DNA of 64,000 nucleotides, from assembly GCF_027920805.1 (NCBI RefSeq), contig NZ_JANWOI010000001.1, positions 868,001 through 932,000 on the forward strand. Direction: 5' to 3'. Source of the stretch: Govania unica. GTDB lineage: Bacteria; Pseudomonadota; Alphaproteobacteria; Sphingomonadales; Govanellaceae. Positions 18,041 to 27,038 of the stretch are shown piece after piece. Below the pieces are notes generated by a model, which was not told where the DNA came from, did no database searches, and saw nothing but the letters and a program-made list of their open reading frames with translations. The number at the start of each line of letters is the position of its first letter. The first letter of the stretch is position 1. The position numbers and the translations under genes were made by a program.

Positions 18041-19045
18041 TTATTTTTTCACAGGCGGCGACATTTCCAGCATGCGTTCAAGCGGCTGCAAGGCGCGCAG
18101 GCGGAGCGGCTCCTCAAGCGTGATCTCGGGCGTCTCGTTCTTGAGCGCGAGATAGAGCTTTTCCATGGTGTTGAGGGCCATGAAGGGGCACATGTTGCAA
18201 TTGCAGTTGCCGTCGACACCGGGCGCGCCGATGAAGGATTTATGCGGCGCGGCCTTTTGCATCTGATGGATGATGCCGGGCTCGGTGGCGATGATGAAGG
18301 TCTCGGCCGGGGATGTCAGCACGAAATTGAGGATGCTCGACGTCGAGCCCACGTGATCCGCATGGTCCAGGATCTGCACCGGGCATTCGGGATGGGCGGC
18401 CACCGGCGCATCGGGATATTCGGCCTTGAGCTTGATCAGCTCGCGTTCCGAAAACCGCTCATGCACGATGCAGCTGCCTTGCCACAACAACATGTCGCGG
18501 CCGGATTTGTTGGCCAGATAGGCGCCAAGATGACGGTCAGGCGCGAACAGGATCGGCTGATCCATCGGGATCTGGTTGATGATATGTTCGGCATTCGACG
18601 AGGTGACGATGATATCCGACAGCGCCTTCACGGCAGCCGAGCAATTGATATAGGTCAGCACCAGATGGTCAGGATGTTCGGCGCGGAATTTGCCGAAGGC
18701 GTCCGGCGGGCAGCTGTCTTCAAGCGAACAACCGGCGGCCATGTCGGGCAGCACGACCTTTTTCTGCGGGCTCAGGATCTTGGCCACCTCGGCCATGAAG
18801 CGCACGCCGCAGAAAACGATCATATCGGCATCGGTGGAGGCGGCTTTGCGTGACAGGTCCAGACTGTCGCCGACAAAATCGGCAATGTCCTGAATGGCCG
18901 AGTCCTGGTAGTAATGGGCCAGAATGATGGCGTTTTTCTCACGGCGCAGGCGATTGATCTCGGCCACAAGGTCAAGCGAGGGGTCAACACCGATCGGGGC
19001 TTCCAAGGTGAAAGTCCCTGCGAACTCAAAAGGCTTGCCGTCCAT
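18041..19045 (-). CDS. nadA: Quinolinate synthase
   Basis: A 334-residue [4Fe-4S] enzyme that condenses iminoaspartate with dihydroxyacetone phosphate to quinolinate in de novo NAD synthesis. It has the three-fold pseudo-repeat architecture and family signatures [45 protein letters not shown] and [18 protein letters not shown]. Cluster Cys candidates are in [10 protein letters not shown] (Cys106), the HPECPV region and the C-terminal CNCNMCPF. NadB and NadC are not adjacent, although they are often neighbours. It is convergent with the methyltransferase, with only six bases between stops. Confidence 0.95.
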   Translation of the reverse strand: MDGKPFEFAGTFTLEAPIGVDPSLDLVAEINRLRREKNAIILAHYYQDSAIQDIADFVGDSLDLSRKAASTDADMIVFCGVRFMAEVAKILSPQKKVVLPDMAAGCSLEDSCPPDAFGKFRAEHPDHLVLTYINCSAAVKALSDIIVTSSNAEHIINQIPMDQPILFAPDRHLGAYLANKSGRDMLLWQGSCIVHERFSERELIKLKAEYPDAPVAAHPECPVQILDHADHVGSTSSILNFVLTSPAETFIIATEPGIIHQMQKAAPHKSFIGAPGVDGNCNCNMCPFMALNTMEKLYLALKNETPEITLEEPLRLRALQPLERMLEMSPPVKK

Positions 19046-19133
19046 CTCTACTGATCCCGTTATCCAACCGTTGCGTCATATATCTGTTATTTAACCGTGG
19101 GTTTCAAGGCGAAGCCTTGAATTATTCCCTATT

Positions 19134-20039
19134 TCAGGCTGGCAGCCGGAACAGGCTGTCGGGGCGCGGCGGGCCGTCGGTGGAAAGCCGAGCCGTTTCC
19201 GTCAGATGAATGAGATGGGCCAGAACCGATCGCGCGGCCGCGGGATGAAGGTAGGCAGGCACCTCGGCATAAATGCGGGCGACCATTTCGGGAATGGTTC
19301 GCAGGCCGTCCTGCACGCAGGCGATAATCTCCTGCTCGCGCTCTTCGCGGTGGGCGATGAGGCTGCGGACAAAGGTCTGCGGCTCGCGGATGGCCGGGCC
19401 GTGGGTCGGCCAGTAAAGCACATCGTCGCGGTCGAGCAATTTGCGCAGGGATTTCATATAGGTGGCCATGTCACCGTCGGGCGGAGAGACCACGGTTGTG
19501 GACCAGCCCATGACATGATCGCCGCTGAACAGCGTTTTTTCCTCGGCCAGAGCAAAACAGAGATGGTTCGAGGTGTGGCCCGGGGTATGGATCGCGGTCA
19601 AGGTCCAGCCGTCGCCATGGATTGCATCGCCGTCGCGCATCCGGTGATCGGGGGTGAAGGCACGGTCGGCGCCTTCCTCGACCACATCTTCAGGCCCTTC
19701 GCGGCCGGTGCCATGGGGGCCGAAGGCATAAATGGGCGCCCCGCAAAAGGCCTGCAACGGCCGGCTGAGCGGCGAATGGTCGCGGTGGGTGTGGGTTACA
19801 AGGATATGGGTCACGATCTCGCCCTCGAGCGCGGCCTTCAGGGCCTCGAAATGGGAGACCAGATCGGGGCCGGGATCGATGACCGCCACCTTGCCATGCC
19901 CGACAATATAGGTGCCGGTGCCGGTAAAGGTGAACGCCCCCGGATTTTCCGCCAGCACGCGGCGGATCATCGGAGTCACTTGCTCGACCGTGCCGAAGCT
20001 CGGGTCGAAATCGCGATTGAAGGGAATGGTGACGCTCAT
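19134..20039 (-). CDS. MBL-fold metallohydrolase (LACTB2-like)
   Basis: A 301-residue metallo-beta-lactamase-fold hydrolase. Zinc ligands are in HTHRDHSPL, HTPGHTSNHLCF and FSGDHVMGW plus the late PTHGPAI. The C-terminal about 80 residues (HREEREQEIIACVQDGLRTI and AAARSVLAHLIHL) form the winged-helix extension common in LACTB2-type proteins, which include nucleases and thioesterase-like hydrolases. Length and domain order fit that group, but the substrate is unknown. It lies 88 bases upstream of nadA on the same strand. Confidence 0.82.
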   Translation of the reverse strand: MSVTIPFNRDFDPSFGTVEQVTPMIRRVLAENPGAFTFTGTGTYIVGHGKVAVIDPGPDLVSHFEALKAALEGEIVTHILVTHTHRDHSPLSRPLQAFCGAPIYAFGPHGTGREGPEDVVEEGADRAFTPDHRMRDGDAIHGDGWTLTAIHTPGHTSNHLCFALAEEKTLFSGDHVMGWSTTVVSPPDGDMATYMKSLRKLLDRDDVLYWPTHGPAIREPQTFVRSLIAHREEREQEIIACVQDGLRTIPEMVARIYAEVPAYLHPAAARSVLAHLIHLTETARLSTDGPPRPDSLFRLPA

Positions 20040-20572
20040 AGGTTTATGACTCGGTCGAGGCGGTCTTGCTGTCTATATAAAAAGAAGCCACATGGCGGCC
20101 ACGATGATGGGAACGCTTGCTCCCGTCAAGACGATTGGGTCAAGCGAGGGTTAGAGTTCGCTCAGGAGTTTTGCCAGATAGCCCGTAAGACTAACGCAGG
20201 AACAGCTGATCGCCAATATGCGCAGGCCGGGTCGGTTGCCCCTACATCTTGTGTGAAGTTTGCGTGACACCCCTAAATTCCTTTTTACAGGGCTTAGGGA
20301 TCAGCCTAGACTTTGCGTCATAGCCCAATTTTTGGGGGATGGTAATTTGCTACTTCTTTCGGCCTTTTGTGCTTATCTGTTGCCTCTCGAAGAGGTTCGG
20401 CATTTTGTGGCCGCAAACAGTCCGGGGTCCGTTCCATCCCTTTCATCCGTGATTAAAACGCCGCTGTTTCGCGGCGTTTTTTTATTGGCGCGTCCAGAAC
20501 ACCATAAATCTGCGGGACAGGCGCGCCATTCTCTCCAACCGGCCAACCTTCATTGCATATCGGGAGATCAGA
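20040..20572. other. Long intergenic region upstream of the phoH-like gene
   Basis: More than 500 bases without a supportable gene. A 113-codon frame at 20260-20601 lacks a ribosome site, overlaps the phoH start and shows no family. The clear element is the strong terminator at 20455-20483, placed 90 bases upstream of phoH, which implies that some transcript ends here. That could be a leader attenuator or a small RNA made from the 20240-20480 stretch. No known RNA family was recognised. Confidence 0.4.
20455..20483 (+). terminator. Rho-independent terminator with no coding gene upstream
   Basis: AAAACGCCGC pairs with GCGGCGTTTT around a short loop and continues in T residues. The nearest upstream plus-strand gene is more than 2 kb away, so the terminated transcript is either non-coding or a leader of the phoH-like gene. 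Confidence 0.85.
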
Positions 20573-21301
20573 ATGGGCAAGCGCAGCGTCCGTCACACTG
20601 AGCCGAGCAATCTTCGCGCCTTTCCACAGGCTGAGGCAGGGTGGGATCCCCTGCCATATGAACCGCAGCGGGAGCAGAGCTATGTCCGCAAAGTGCGGCC
20701 GCAAAGCGACAATCAGCGCCGTTTGATGGAGGCCATCGACAGTTATAATGTGGTGGTGGCGGCGGGGCCTGCGGGCACCGGCAAAACCTATCTCGCCATC
20801 GCCAAGGCGGTCGAGGCCATGGAGGCGGGTCGGGTCGGTCGCATTGTTTTGTCACGCCCGGCGGTGGAGGCGGGGGAGACACTCGGTTTTCTGCCCGGCG
20901 GCATGGAGGAGAAACTCGCCCCCTATCTGCGCCCATTATACGACTGTCTGTCGGAACGACTTGGTGCCAAGCGTCTCAAGAAATATCTGGTGGACGGGGT
21001 GATTGAAATCGCCCCCATCGGCTTCATGCGCGGCCGCACGCTCAACAATGCCTTCATCGTCATGGACGAGGCGCAGAACTGCACCTATGCCCAGCTCAAG
21101 ATGCTGCTGACCCGGCTTGGCTGGCATTCGACCATGGTCATCACCGGCGATCCGGATCAGTCGGACTTGCTGCCGGGCATTTCAGGCCTGGCGGACATCA
21201 CGGCGAAGCTGGAGCTGTTGAGTGATGTGGGCGTGGTGCGTCTGGAGGAGCGAGACATAGTGCGCCATCCACTGGTCGCCGCCATGCTGACTGTGATCTG
21301 A
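20573..21301 (+). CDS. PhoH-like ATPase (PhoH family)
   Basis: A 242-residue P-loop protein of the PhoH family. Walker A is GPAGTGKT (65-72), the family block LSRPAVEAGETLGFLPGG follows, then Walker B FIVMDEAQNCT (about 160) and VITGDPDQSDLL. PhoH-family proteins bind ATP and are tied to RNA metabolism and, in some bacteria, phosphate stress. This copy is shorter than the usual 320-residue form that neighbours ybeY, lacking part of the N-terminal region, and there is no ybeY beside it. ATG 20573 is preceded by GGGAG. No Pho box was seen in its upstream region. Confidence 0.88.
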   Translation: MGKRSVRHTEPSNLRAFPQAEAGWDPLPYEPQREQSYVRKVRPQSDNQRRLMEAIDSYNVVVAAGPAGTGKTYLAIAKAVEAMEAGRVGRIVLSRPAVEAGETLGFLPGGMEEKLAPYLRPLYDCLSERLGAKRLKKYLVDGVIEIAPIGFMRGRTLNNAFIVMDEAQNCTYAQLKMLLTRLGWHSTMVITGDPDQSDLLPGISGLADITAKLELLSDVGVVRLEERDIVRHPLVAAMLTVI

Positions 21302-21334
21302 GGAGGGAATCCTGTTACGGTGACGCCGGAGAAA

Positions 21335-21614
21335 GATGGATTACCGGGTCAAGCCCGGTAATGACAGGTAGTGGTGGTTCGGTAACGGGGCAATGCAGGC
21401 CCGGGAAGGTCAGTTAGGCCGGTTCGGCGATGGCATCGGTGCAAACCCGGCAGTGATCACGCTAAACCTGTCATACGCGGGCTTGACCCGCGTATCCATG
21501 GGGCCGCGGGAAAGATGGATTACCGGGTCAAGCCCGGTAATGACAGGTAATGGGCTTGGCACTGACACAACGAATAGTCCGGAAACCGTCATCCCGAGCG
21601 TAGCGACGGGATCC
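21335..21614. repeat. Cluster of intergenic palindromes (GGGCTTGACCCG class plus one other)
   Basis: Three palindromes share the core CCGGGTCAAGCCCGG or its CGCGGG variant: 21335-21368 (TTACCGGG arms), 21467-21500 (TACGCGGG arms) and 21514-21547 (TTACCGGG arms). A fourth of another class, GTCATCCCGAGCG with CGACGGGATCC, is at 21588-21614. Together they fill the 317-base gap between the phoH-like gene and the convergent Lrp-type gene. Confidence 0.8.
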
Positions 21615-21618
21615 AGGC

Positions 21619-22092
21619 TTAGCTGTTCGGAGCCAGCGGCAGCATGGTGGTGGTTTTTTTCTGTTTGAGCACAAAGCTTGTGCTCACCGAGCGCACGGCC
21701 GGGTTTTGCATCAGGCTGCCGGAGAGGAAGGCTTCATAGGCGCTCATGCTCGGGGCCACGACTTTTAGCAAATAGTCATATTCGCCGCTGGTGGAGCAGC
21801 ATTCAAGCACGGCCGGTTGGTCGGCGATCAGGCCGTCGAACAGGGCGACGGTCTCAGCGTGGTGGTTTTCCAGCATGACATGGGCATAGGCGGTGATATG
21901 GAGGCCGATGGCTTCGGGGTTGAGCAGGGCGGCATAGCTTGCGATGACGCCTTCGTCCTCAAGCCGCCGCATGCGCCGCCAGCAGGGCGAGGGGGAGAGG
22001 CCGACGCGCTCCGCAAGCTCGTGATTGGAGATGCGGGCATTGGCCTGAATCTCGGTCAGGATGCGGACATCCATGGCGTCGAGCGCAATCAT
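21619..22092 (-). CDS. Lrp/AsnC family transcriptional regulator
   Basis: A 157-residue regulator. An N-terminal helix-turn-helix (LDAMDVRILTEIQANARISN, ELAERVGLSPSPCWRRMRRL, about residues 4-45) is followed by a RAM/ACT-like effector domain with VLECCSTSGEYDYLLKVVAP (about 95-114). Such proteins form octamers and sense amino acids. Its C-terminus is slightly extended (KQKKTTTMLPLAPNS). The nearest gene on the same strand is the downstream-facing D,D-carboxypeptidase start side, so the target is not evident. Effector unknown. Confidence 0.88.
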   Translation of the reverse strand: MIALDAMDVRILTEIQANARISNHELAERVGLSPSPCWRRMRRLEDEGVIASYAALLNPEAIGLHITAYAHVMLENHHAETVALFDGLIADQPAVLECCSTSGEYDYLLKVVAPSMSAYEAFLSGSLMQNPAVRSVSTSFVLKQKKTTTMLPLAPNS

Positions 22093-22169
22093 GCTGAAAT
22101 TCCTCCCGTGAGGGCAGAATTGCCCCCGAGAAGATTTATATCAGGAATATGATGTGCGAGGTAGCCGGA

Positions 22170-23147
22170 TCAGGGCGTCATATGGCCCGACATCATGACG
22201 CCTGCCACCTTTTGCGGGCGGCTGGTCTGGGCGAACACGTCGTCGAAGATCTGAGCCATTTTCTTGTCGCGGGCCTGGGCCGTGGTACCGCCCATGACCA
22301 CGCCGATCAGGCGTTTGCCAAAGCGGTCAGCCGAGGCCACGAGATTGAAGCCCGAGGCATTGGTGAAGCCGGTTTTCAGACCGTCCGCGCCTTCATAATT
22401 GCGCATGAAACGATTGTGCGAATAAAAGGTCTGGCCCTGCCAGGTGAATTTTTCGGCGTTGAAATAGGAATAATATTCGGGAAAATCACGCTGCATGCGC
22501 CAGCCGAGCATGGCCATGTCATGGGCGGTCGTCCATTGTTCCTTATTCGGCAGACCCGAGGCATTGAGGAAGGTGGTTTTGGTCATGCCGAGGCGGCGCG
22601 CGGTTTCAGTCATGCGGCGGGCGAAGGCCTGTTCCGAACCGCTCAGATGTTCGCCGACAGCGGTCGCGATATCATTGGCCGATTTGACCGCAAGGGCTTG
22701 AATGGCGTCATGCACCTCGATGGATTGGCCGGGTTGAAGGCCGAGCCGCGAGGGCGCCTGATTGGCGGCATGGCGGGAAATCTTGATCTTGTCAAAAAAG
22801 TCGACGCGCCCGGCATCGAGTTCCGAGAACAGGATATAAAGGGTCATGACCTTGGTCAGCGAGGCCGGATGACGCAGATCATTGCCGCTGTTCGACATCA
22901 GAATCGTGCCGGTGGCGGCATCCATGACCAAAGCGGAAAAGGGCGGCGTATAAGCCTGCGCGGCGGCAGCCGGAGCAGCTTTGGCTTTTTTCGTCTTGGT
23001 TTTGGCGTCGGCGCTGGGGCTGATGGCGAGGGCGGCCAGAAGAACGGCCGAGAACAGGGCAATCAGCGGTTTCCGTATACCCGCAAACATTTGGGCCGGA
23101 CGGGAGGGCTCACTAGATGTGAGGCCACGATAATACACACTGTTCAT
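22170..23147 (-). CDS. D-alanyl-D-alanine carboxypeptidase (peptidase S11)
   Basis: A 325-residue penicillin-binding protein that removes the terminal D-Ala of peptidoglycan stem peptides in the periplasm. Start ATG 23147 is chosen because GAGGAG lies about ten bases upstream; the open frame reaches 23246, and ATG 23090 begins the core signal sequence MFAGIRKPLIALFSAVLL. A Lys/Ala-rich linker (KTKTKKAKAAPAAAAQ) follows. Catalytic motifs are SxxK in HPASLTKVM (Ser96, Lys99), SxN in SANDIATAV and KTG in GLKTGFTNASG. The usual C-terminal PBP5-type beta domain and amphipathic anchor are missing, making it a short DacC/DacD-like form. Confidence 0.92.
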   Translation of the reverse strand: MNSVYYRGLTSSEPSRPAQMFAGIRKPLIALFSAVLLAALAISPSADAKTKTKKAKAAPAAAAQAYTPPFSALVMDAATGTILMSNSGNDLRHPASLTKVMTLYILFSELDAGRVDFFDKIKISRHAANQAPSRLGLQPGQSIEVHDAIQALAVKSANDIATAVGEHLSGSEQAFARRMTETARRLGMTKTTFLNASGLPNKEQWTTAHDMAMLGWRMQRDFPEYYSYFNAEKFTWQGQTFYSHNRFMRNYEGADGLKTGFTNASGFNLVASADRFGKRLIGVVMGGTTAQARDKKMAQIFDDVFAQTSRPQKVAGVMMSGHMTP

Positions 23148-23554
23148 CAACGTCTTATCTCCTCGTCGGCTGCATGCGCTGGCCTTCATGCTGCCGTATT
23201 GTACCGAATCAATCTTAAGAGAATCTAATCTACCCCCGACTGTCAAGTTTTCATAATAACAGATTCAGCCATGAGTCACAACGCGTTATAAGGTCGTCTT
23301 CCATGACGGCTTGAACAAGAAAATGTGACAGGTGATTTAAAGGCTTGCCATATTTGGCGCATTTTCTTGACAATTCGCAGTTGCGATATTTAAACTGGCT
23401 CCATGACTTACACGCATTTCGCACGAATGAGCATCGCTCGAATTACAGGCCCGGTCCTCGGTTGAGGGTCGGGTAAGCCTGTGGTTTGAGCTTTTTATTC
23501 GATTGCGAACATCCTTGGCCCGTAATTCGGGCTTTCCATTATGGAATGCGTGTC
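23148..23554. other. Intergenic region with a structured element
   Basis: About 400 bases separate the carboxypeptidase from the small ORF at 23555. The outstanding element is the stable hairpin at 23445-23482; the rest shows no gene, although a TTG-initiated frame opens at 23486. Promoters for both divergent genes should lie in 23230-23440. Confidence 0.45.
23445..23482 (+). promoter_or_regulatory. Stable leader hairpin upstream of the ACT-like small gene
   Basis: An outer 5-base stem ACAGG/CCTGT encloses a 10-base stem CCCGGTCCTC/GAGGGTCGGG that pairs fully if two G-U pairs are allowed, closed by the loop GGTT. Eight bases later comes a CTTTTT tract. It could be an intrinsic terminator, an attenuator or a regulatory leader of the gene at 23555; I recognise no riboswitch family. 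Confidence 0.5.
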
Positions 23555-23911
23555 ATGATTCAGCTTGATTCTCAAGAAGCCTCTTTTTCCGATCCTGTGG
23601 TGCTCAGCCAGCCGGCCAGCCCACCCGATTGCGTCCATTTCTGCGTTCAGGCAGCGGCGGATTCCGCCACGCTGTCGCGGGTGCTGGAATATTTCGCCCT
23701 CAACAACATCCTGCCTGAAACCGTGCGCAGTCGCCGGTTTGTCGATGGCAATCTGGTGATCGATCTCAAGGTCAAGGACCTGGATGAGAAGCGCGTGTCG
23801 GTGATCGCCAACAAGCTCCGGTCGTCGGTTCTGGTGTTTGGGGTGACGGTCGAATGGATCAGCGCCGGACAGGGGCGTCAGGACAGCGGGGCGATGCGCG
23901 CGGTTGCCTGA
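23555..23911 (+). CDS. Small uncharacterised protein, possibly ACT-like
   Basis: A 118-residue protein from ATG 23555 (ATG 23546 also possible; neither has a strong ribosome site). The region VHFCVQAAADSATLSRVLEYFALNNILPETVRSRR followed by LVIDLKVKDLDEKRVSVIANKLRSSVLVFGVTVEW alternates helix and strand in the beta-alpha-beta-beta-alpha-beta order of ACT amino-acid-binding domains, like the small subunit of acetolactate synthase. That is pattern inference only. Its last 34 bases overlap the convergent M20 amidohydrolase. A stable hairpin lies 70 bases upstream, so expression may be leader-controlled. Confidence 0.6.
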   Translation: MIQLDSQEASFSDPVVLSQPASPPDCVHFCVQAAADSATLSRVLEYFALNNILPETVRSRRFVDGNLVIDLKVKDLDEKRVSVIANKLRSSVLVFGVTVEWISAGQGRQDSGAMRAVA

Positions 23912-25080
23912 CCGGGGCGACCGGCCGCAAGCTCACGTTCTGCAAGGCGTGCCCAATAGCGAGCTCCGGTGACGAGAATCTCGTCATTGAAGTCGTAATG
24001 GGCGTTATGCAGCATGCAGCCGCCGTCGCCGGGACCGTTGCCGATGAGAATGTAACTGCCCGGTTTGACCTGCAGCATGTAACCGAAATCCTCGGATGCC
24101 ATGAGCGCCGGGGTGTCGGTGGTGACCCGATCCGTGCCGACGACGTCGAGTGCGGCATTGGCGGCGGCGCGAATGCCGTCGGCGGTCGAGATGGTGGCTG
24201 GGTAATGTTCAAGAAACCGGACCTCGGCCGTGGTGCGATGGGCGACGGAGATGTCGCGGCTGACGCGCACGAGGCCGTCGCGCAGCTGTTTCTGGATATC
24301 AAGATCGAATGACCGGCAGCAGCCGGAGATCAGAACTTCGCCTGGAAGGATGTTGTAATTGTCGCCGCCCTTGATGCGGGTGAAAGACAAGAGGGCCTGC
24401 CGCGTCGGGTCGATCTCGCGCGAGACGATGGTCTGGGCGGCGGTGATGATGGCGCTGGCGGCGACGATGGCGTCCGACCCGAGATGGGGCAGGGCGGCAT
24501 GGGTGCCGGTGGCGCGGATGACGATATCGAACGAATCAAAGGCGGCCATCTGAGCACCGACCCGCATGGCGAAATGGCCGGCCGAAAGGTTCGGCATGTT
24601 GTGCATGCCATGGACGGCATCCATGGGGAAGATTTCAAACAGGCCGTCCTCAATCATGACGCGGGCGCCACCGGCGGCTTCTTCGGCGGGCTGGAAGATG
24701 AAGTAAACGGTGCCGTCGAAGTTTCGCGTTTCGGCCAGATAGCGCGCGGCGCCAAGCAACATGGCGCTGTGGCCGTCATGGCCGCAGGCATGCATGACAT
24801 GGTTATGGACCGAGGCGTAGGGGAAATGGTTTTCTTCCTGCAGCGGCAGGGCATCCATATCGGCACGCAGCCCGATCGCGCGTTTGCTTGTGCCCGCCGT
24901 CAGGCTGCCGACAACACCGGTCCCGGCAAGGCCGCGATGCACCTTGATGCCGAAATCCGTCAACAGCGACGCAATGAAGTCCGCCGTGGCATGTTCCTCG
25001 AAAGCCAGTTCCGGGTGCTGATGCAAATGGCGTCGCCAGCTGGTCAGATCGGCGGCGTAACTGAGGATGTGATCAGGCAT
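23878..25080 (-). CDS. M20-family amidohydrolase (hippurate hydrolase / N-acyl amino acid hydrolase type)
   Basis: A 400-residue dinuclear-metal peptidase-family hydrolase that cleaves the amide bond of N-acyl amino acids such as hippurate. Motifs are the N-terminal LHQHPELAFEEHATADFI, ALPLQEENHFPYAS, metal-site HACGHDGHSAMLLG (about 101-114), catalytic PAEEAAGGARVMIEDG (about 138) and MHNMPN (about 165). The late MASEDFGYMLQVKPG is also conserved. The dimerisation domain lies about 190-300. ATG 25080 has GGAG ten bases upstream. It probably acts in the cytoplasm, as no signal peptide is present. Exact substrate unknown. Confidence 0.9.
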   Translation of the reverse strand: MPDHILSYAADLTSWRRHLHQHPELAFEEHATADFIASLLTDFGIKVHRGLAGTGVVGSLTAGTSKRAIGLRADMDALPLQEENHFPYASVHNHVMHACGHDGHSAMLLGAARYLAETRNFDGTVYFIFQPAEEAAGGARVMIEDGLFEIFPMDAVHGMHNMPNLSAGHFAMRVGAQMAAFDSFDIVIRATGTHAALPHLGSDAIVAASAIITAAQTIVSREIDPTRQALLSFTRIKGGDNYNILPGEVLISGCCRSFDLDIQKQLRDGLVRVSRDISVAHRTTAEVRFLEHYPATISTADGIRAAANAALDVVGTDRVTTDTPALMASEDFGYMLQVKPGSYILIGNGPGDGGCMLHNAHYDFNDEILVTGARYWARLAERELAAGRPGQATARIAPLS

Positions 25081-25279
25081 GGCATAGTAACTCCAGTGTT
25101 GCCGATCAAGTATAAGGGAATTGATGATGTTTTACGAGCCGGGCCGGGGCTTTCCAGCTGGGCAAATCCTTTGTTTGATTGTGCGGGCGGCGTGATTTAG
25201 AACCCAGTTCTGAATTGGGTGTAGACTCCTTCGGGCTGAAACTGGTCACAAAGGTTGAACCGGACGATTTTTTTGTCTA

Positions 25280-25310
25280 TTTATGTATAATGTCGTAAAT
25301 TACACATAAA
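25280..25310. promoter_or_regulatory. 12-7-12 dyad, putative operator of the sulfite reductase operon
   Basis: TTTATGTATAAT and ATTACACATAAA are inverted copies with a single mismatch around GTCGTAA. The left arm contains TATAAT, a ready -10 element, so a bound regulator would occlude the promoter. It lies 73 bases upstream of ATG 25383. The rest of the 25081-25382 gap shows no gene. Confidence 0.6.
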
Positions 25311-25382
25311 CCTCGTTGATTTTGACGCCCGATGTTTCTGGCGCACTGCAAGCGGGCTCCCCGAGCCTAAGGACGAAAAGCC

Positions 25383-27038
25383 ATGTACCATTACACAGAT
25401 ATCGACCGCACCATTGTGCAGGAGCGGGCGGCTCAGTTCCGCGATCAGGTGCGCCGCCGTCTCATCGGCGAACTGACGGAGGAGGAATTCCGTCCACTGC
25501 GCCTGATGAACGGTCTTTATTTGCAGCTCCATGCTTATATGTTGCGGGTTGCGGTGCCTTATGGCTTGCTGGCGTCAAAGCAGCTGCGTGCTCTGGCGGA
25601 GATCGCCGAGAAATATGACCGGGGTTATGGTCATTGGACCACGCGTCAAAATCTTCAGTACAACTGGATCCGGCTGGATGACGTGCCGGAAATTCTCGAT
25701 CTTCTGGCTTCGGTCGATATGCATGCGATCCAGACCAGCGGCAATTGCATCCGCAATATCAGCGCCGACCATTTCGCTGGCGCGATCGCTGATGAAATCG
25801 AGGATCCGCGCCCTTATGCGGAAATCATGCGTCAGTGGTCGTCCTTCCACCCGGAATTCTCCTATCTGCCGCGCAAGTTCAAGATCGCCTTTTCGGGAGC
25901 GGTCCAGGATCGCGCCGCGGTGGCGTTCCATGATCTCGGCTTCCGCATCGTCAAGAATGATCAGGGCGAGATCGGGTTCCGCGCCTATGTGGGCGGCGGC
26001 ATGGGCCGCACGCCGATGATCGGCAAGGTGACGCGGGAGTTCCTGCCCAAGGAGCATCTGCTGACCTATACCGAAGCCGTGATGCGGGTTTATAACGAAT
26101 ATGGCCGCCGCGATAATATCTACAAGGCGCGCATCAAGATCCTGGTCCATGAACTCGGGGTCGAGGAATTCTCCCGCCTGGTGGATGCCGAATGGGAACA
26201 TACGCGGCAAAGCGCCCTGGTGCTGACCGAGGCGGAAATCGCCCGGGTCGCCGCCAGTTTCTCTCCACTCGATTACGATAAAGTGACCGAGCCGGTGGCA
26301 GCCTTCGAAGACAAGCGCGCAAGCGACAAGGCCTTTGCCAACTGGGTGGAGCGCAACACCCTTGCGCATAAGGTGGCGGGTTATCGCATCGTCAATCTGT
26401 CGCTGAAAAAGCCGAGCATTGCGCCGGGTGACGCGACGGATAGCCAGATGCGGGTCATCGCCGATCTTGCCGATCACTACAGCTTCGGTCAGATCCGGGC
26501 GACTCATGAACAGAATCTGGTGCTCGCCGATGTGCGTCAGAGCGATCTTTTCGCGTTGTGGAAGGCGTTGGAGCTGCATGGTCTGGCGACGCCGAATATC
26601 GCGACGCTTCAGGATATCATCTGCTGCCCGGGGCTTGATTACTGCTCGCTCGCGAACGCGCGGTCGATCCCGATTTCAGATGCCATTTCGGAGCATTTCG
26701 ATCGCCTCGACTATCTCTATGATTTGGGCGAACTGAAGATCAAGATCTCCGGCTGCATCAATGCCTGCGGTCACCATCATGTGGGCCATATCGGCATTCT
26801 CGGCGTCGATAAAAAGGGCGAGGAATATTATCAGATCACGCTTGGCGGATCGGCCAGTGATGACGCGGCCATCGGCCAGATCATCGGCGCGGCCTTTTCA
26901 AAAGACACCGTCGTGGCGGCCATCGAACGGGTTTTGAACGTTTACATTGATCTGCGTCACGAGGATGAACGCTTCCTCGATACCTATCGCCGCGTCGGCA
27001 TCAAGCCGTTCAAGGAGCGCGTTTATGCAAATAATTAA
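25383..27038 (+). CDS. cysI: Assimilatory nitrite/sulfite reductase hemoprotein (CysI-like)
   Basis: A 551-residue siroheme and [4Fe-4S] enzyme that reduces sulfite to sulfide (or nitrite to ammonia) in the cytoplasm. The four cluster Cys are seen: Cys415 and Cys421 in CCPGLDYC, Cys458 and Cys462 in GCINACGHHH. The N-terminal ferredoxin-like half includes YGHWTTRQNLQYNWI and QTSGNCIRNI, typical of siroheme contacts. Sulfite rather than nitrite reduction is favoured because the partner downstream is a DUF934 protein and no nitrate genes are near. The electron donor (a CysJ-like flavoprotein or ferredoxin) is not in the window. AAGGAC precedes the start. Confidence 0.88.
   Translation: MYHYTDIDRTIVQERAAQFRDQVRRRLIGELTEEEFRPLRLMNGLYLQLHAYMLRVAVPYGLLASKQLRALAEIAEKYDRGYGHWTTRQNLQYNWIRLDDVPEILDLLASVDMHAIQTSGNCIRNISADHFAGAIADEIEDPRPYAEIMRQWSSFHPEFSYLPRKFKIAFSGAVQDRAAVAFHDLGFRIVKNDQGEIGFRAYVGGGMGRTPMIGKVTREFLPKEHLLTYTEAVMRVYNEYGRRDNIYKARIKILVHELGVEEFSRLVDAEWEHTRQSALVLTEAEIARVAASFSPLDYDKVTEPVAAFEDKRASDKAFANWVERNTLAHKVAGYRIVNLSLKKPSIAPGDATDSQMRVIADLADHYSFGQIRATHEQNLVLADVRQSDLFALWKALELHGLATPNIATLQDIICCPGLDYCSLANARSIPISDAISEHFDRLDYLYDLGELKIKISGCINACGHHHVGHIGILGVDKKGEEYYQITLGGSASDDAAIGQIIGAAFSKDTVVAAIERVLNVYIDLRHEDERFLDTYRRVGIKPFKERVYANN

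Noticed and set aside
20260-20601. A 113-codon frame upstream of phoH
   Set aside because: It crosses a strong terminator and the phoH start, with no ribosome site or family resemblance.
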